Part shown: piece after piece, positions 4,671-5,216 of the stretch
Numbering within the stretch: position 1 is the first letter of the stretch
How the letters are laid out: each line of letters starts with the position of its first letter
Assembly: GCA_003649145.1 (NCBI GenBank)
Contig: QMQZ01000030.1
Span: 1 to 5,216, forward strand
Reading direction: 5' to 3'
Length of the DNA: 5,216 nt
Source of the DNA: Thermoproteota archaeon
GTDB lineage: Archaea > Thermoproteota > Methanomethylicia > Culexarchaeales > Culexmicrobiaceae
The notes under the pieces: model-generated
What the model saw: the letters and a program-made list of their open reading frames with translations, nothing else
Told to the model about the DNA's origin: nothing
The model's database searches: none
Program-made: the position numbers and the translations under genes

Positions 4671-5216
4671 TTGAGTGCTTGCTACTTGATTAAGGCGATT
4701 CGCGTTCATGAGTGGAGAGCTTATCTCTTCTTCGCAGCTATAGGCTTTCTCTACAGTCTTGATGGGTTAAGAGCTTTCCTCAACGGCTTCTTTCAATTGA
4801 TTTTTTCCACTTCTTGCTATCTTGCGCTTGCATATTGGATTAACAATGCTTATGATGTTGAAAGTGACTCTCTTAATCCTCAGTTGAGGAAGGTGAATCT
4901 GTTTGTTGAATTCGCTATAAGTAAGACTGCCTTATTTGTTGTAGCTGCTCTGCTTTTCCTCGTTGGGCTGCTTTTCACTCCGTGGAGCATGTTGGCTTTA
5001 GTAAATTATTCACTAATGTCCTTCTTAGCTGTCGCATATTCAGCTCCGCCAGTGAGGTTGAAGGAGCGCCCTCCGCTTGACTTGATATCTCACGCATTTT
5101 TCTTTGGGAATCAGCTTTTTCTTCATGGGTATTTGATGTGTCGCCCGGATTTTAGCTTGGACGTCCTCCCTATGCTCATAATAGTGTCTTACTACTCTGT
5201 AATTCTTCAATTGAGG
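4671..5216 (+). CDS. UbiA-family prenyltransferase, N-terminal part
   Basis: This open frame runs to the window edge and gives the first 182 residues of an integral-membrane prenyltransferase; whole members have about 280-300. UbiA enzymes use Mg2+ to move a prenyl diphosphate chain to an aromatic, glycerol-phosphate, carotenoid or sugar-phosphate acceptor. Seen: an amphipathic start LIKAIRVHEWRAY (6-18), like the LxRPxxW start of the family; the first Asp-rich motif NNAYDVESD (58-66, keeping N58, D62, D66 of NxxxDxxxD; the commoner ND is NN here); YSAPPVRLKERPPLDL (123-138), a family signature; and hydrophobic segments at about 19-31, 40-57, 86-103, 106-123 and 163-179. The second Asp-rich motif would lie just past the edge. 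The frame opens after a TAG at 4620; candidate starts are GTG 4626, TTG 4641, GTG 4659 and TTG 4671. TTG 4671 is chosen because GAGGTG precedes it; the start is less certain than the identity. It is probably co-transcribed with the GT4 gene. Confidence 0.85.
   Translation, partial: MSACYLIKAIRVHEWRAYLFFAAIGFLYSLDGLRAFLNGFFQLIFSTSCYLALAYWINNAYDVESDSLNPQLRKVNLFVEFAISKTALFVVAALLFLVGLLFTPWSMLALVNYSLMSFLAVAYSAPPVRLKERPPLDLISHAFFFGNQLFLHGYLMCRPDFSLDVLPMLIIVSYYSVILQLR

Noticed and set aside
1..5216. tRNA, rRNA, CRISPR array, insertion sequence, riboswitch
   Set aside because: Intergenic gaps are all under about 120 bases and contain no cloverleaf, spaced repeat array, terminal inverted repeat or recognisable aptamer core; no transposase-like protein is encoded.

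Overview
The window looks archaeal, from a (hyper)thermophile-type genome of the Thermoproteota or a neighbouring lineage; the exact lineage cannot be read from the sequence. Supporting signs are a NikR of the archaeal type, an archaeal TATA box (TTTTTATATA), Shine-Dalgarno cores of the GGTG/GAGGTG kind placed 3-9 bases before the start, frequent TTG and GTG starts, and short intergenic gaps. There are seven genes and no RNA gene, insertion sequence or CRISPR array. No gene-free stretch exceeds about 120 bases.

Layout, left to right. (1) Minus strand, 587 to the left edge: the N-terminal 195 residues of a GlcD/D-lactate dehydrogenase-type FAD-linked oxidase, cut by the window. (2) Minus strand, 1002-658: a 114-residue, almost wholly helical protein of unknown function with three histidines spaced i, i+4, i+8. 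(3) A 118-base divergent intergenic region with two sets of direct repeats. (4) Plus strand, 1121-1531: nikR, a nickel-responsive repressor with all four nickel ligands. (5) Minus strand, 3412-1593: an apparent operon of a PadR-family regulator followed by a membrane family-2 glycosyltransferase. (6) A divergent promoter region around 3413-3493, where one symmetric TATA box can serve both directions. (7) Plus strand, 3494 to the right edge: a GT4 (GT-B) glycosyltransferase followed by a UbiA-family prenyltransferase, cut by the window, whose ribosome binding site overlaps the GT4 stop codon.

Two functional themes appear. The left half joins a nickel regulator with a possible metal-binding helical protein and a 2-hydroxyacid oxidase. 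The right half is an envelope or glycolipid module: a membrane GT2, a cytoplasmic-face GT4 and a UbiA-type prenyl transferase, with a PadR-type regulator at the divergent promoter and a repeated ATTGAGTTTTC element that could be its operator. Several starts chosen here (GTG 1002, ATG 1121, TTG 3494, TTG 4671) are not the longest possible ones; Shine-Dalgarno placement and family N-termini decided them.

I see no clear evidence of a wholly new system. The most interesting leads are the His-ladder protein divergent from nikR and the shared PadR/glycosyltransferase control region.
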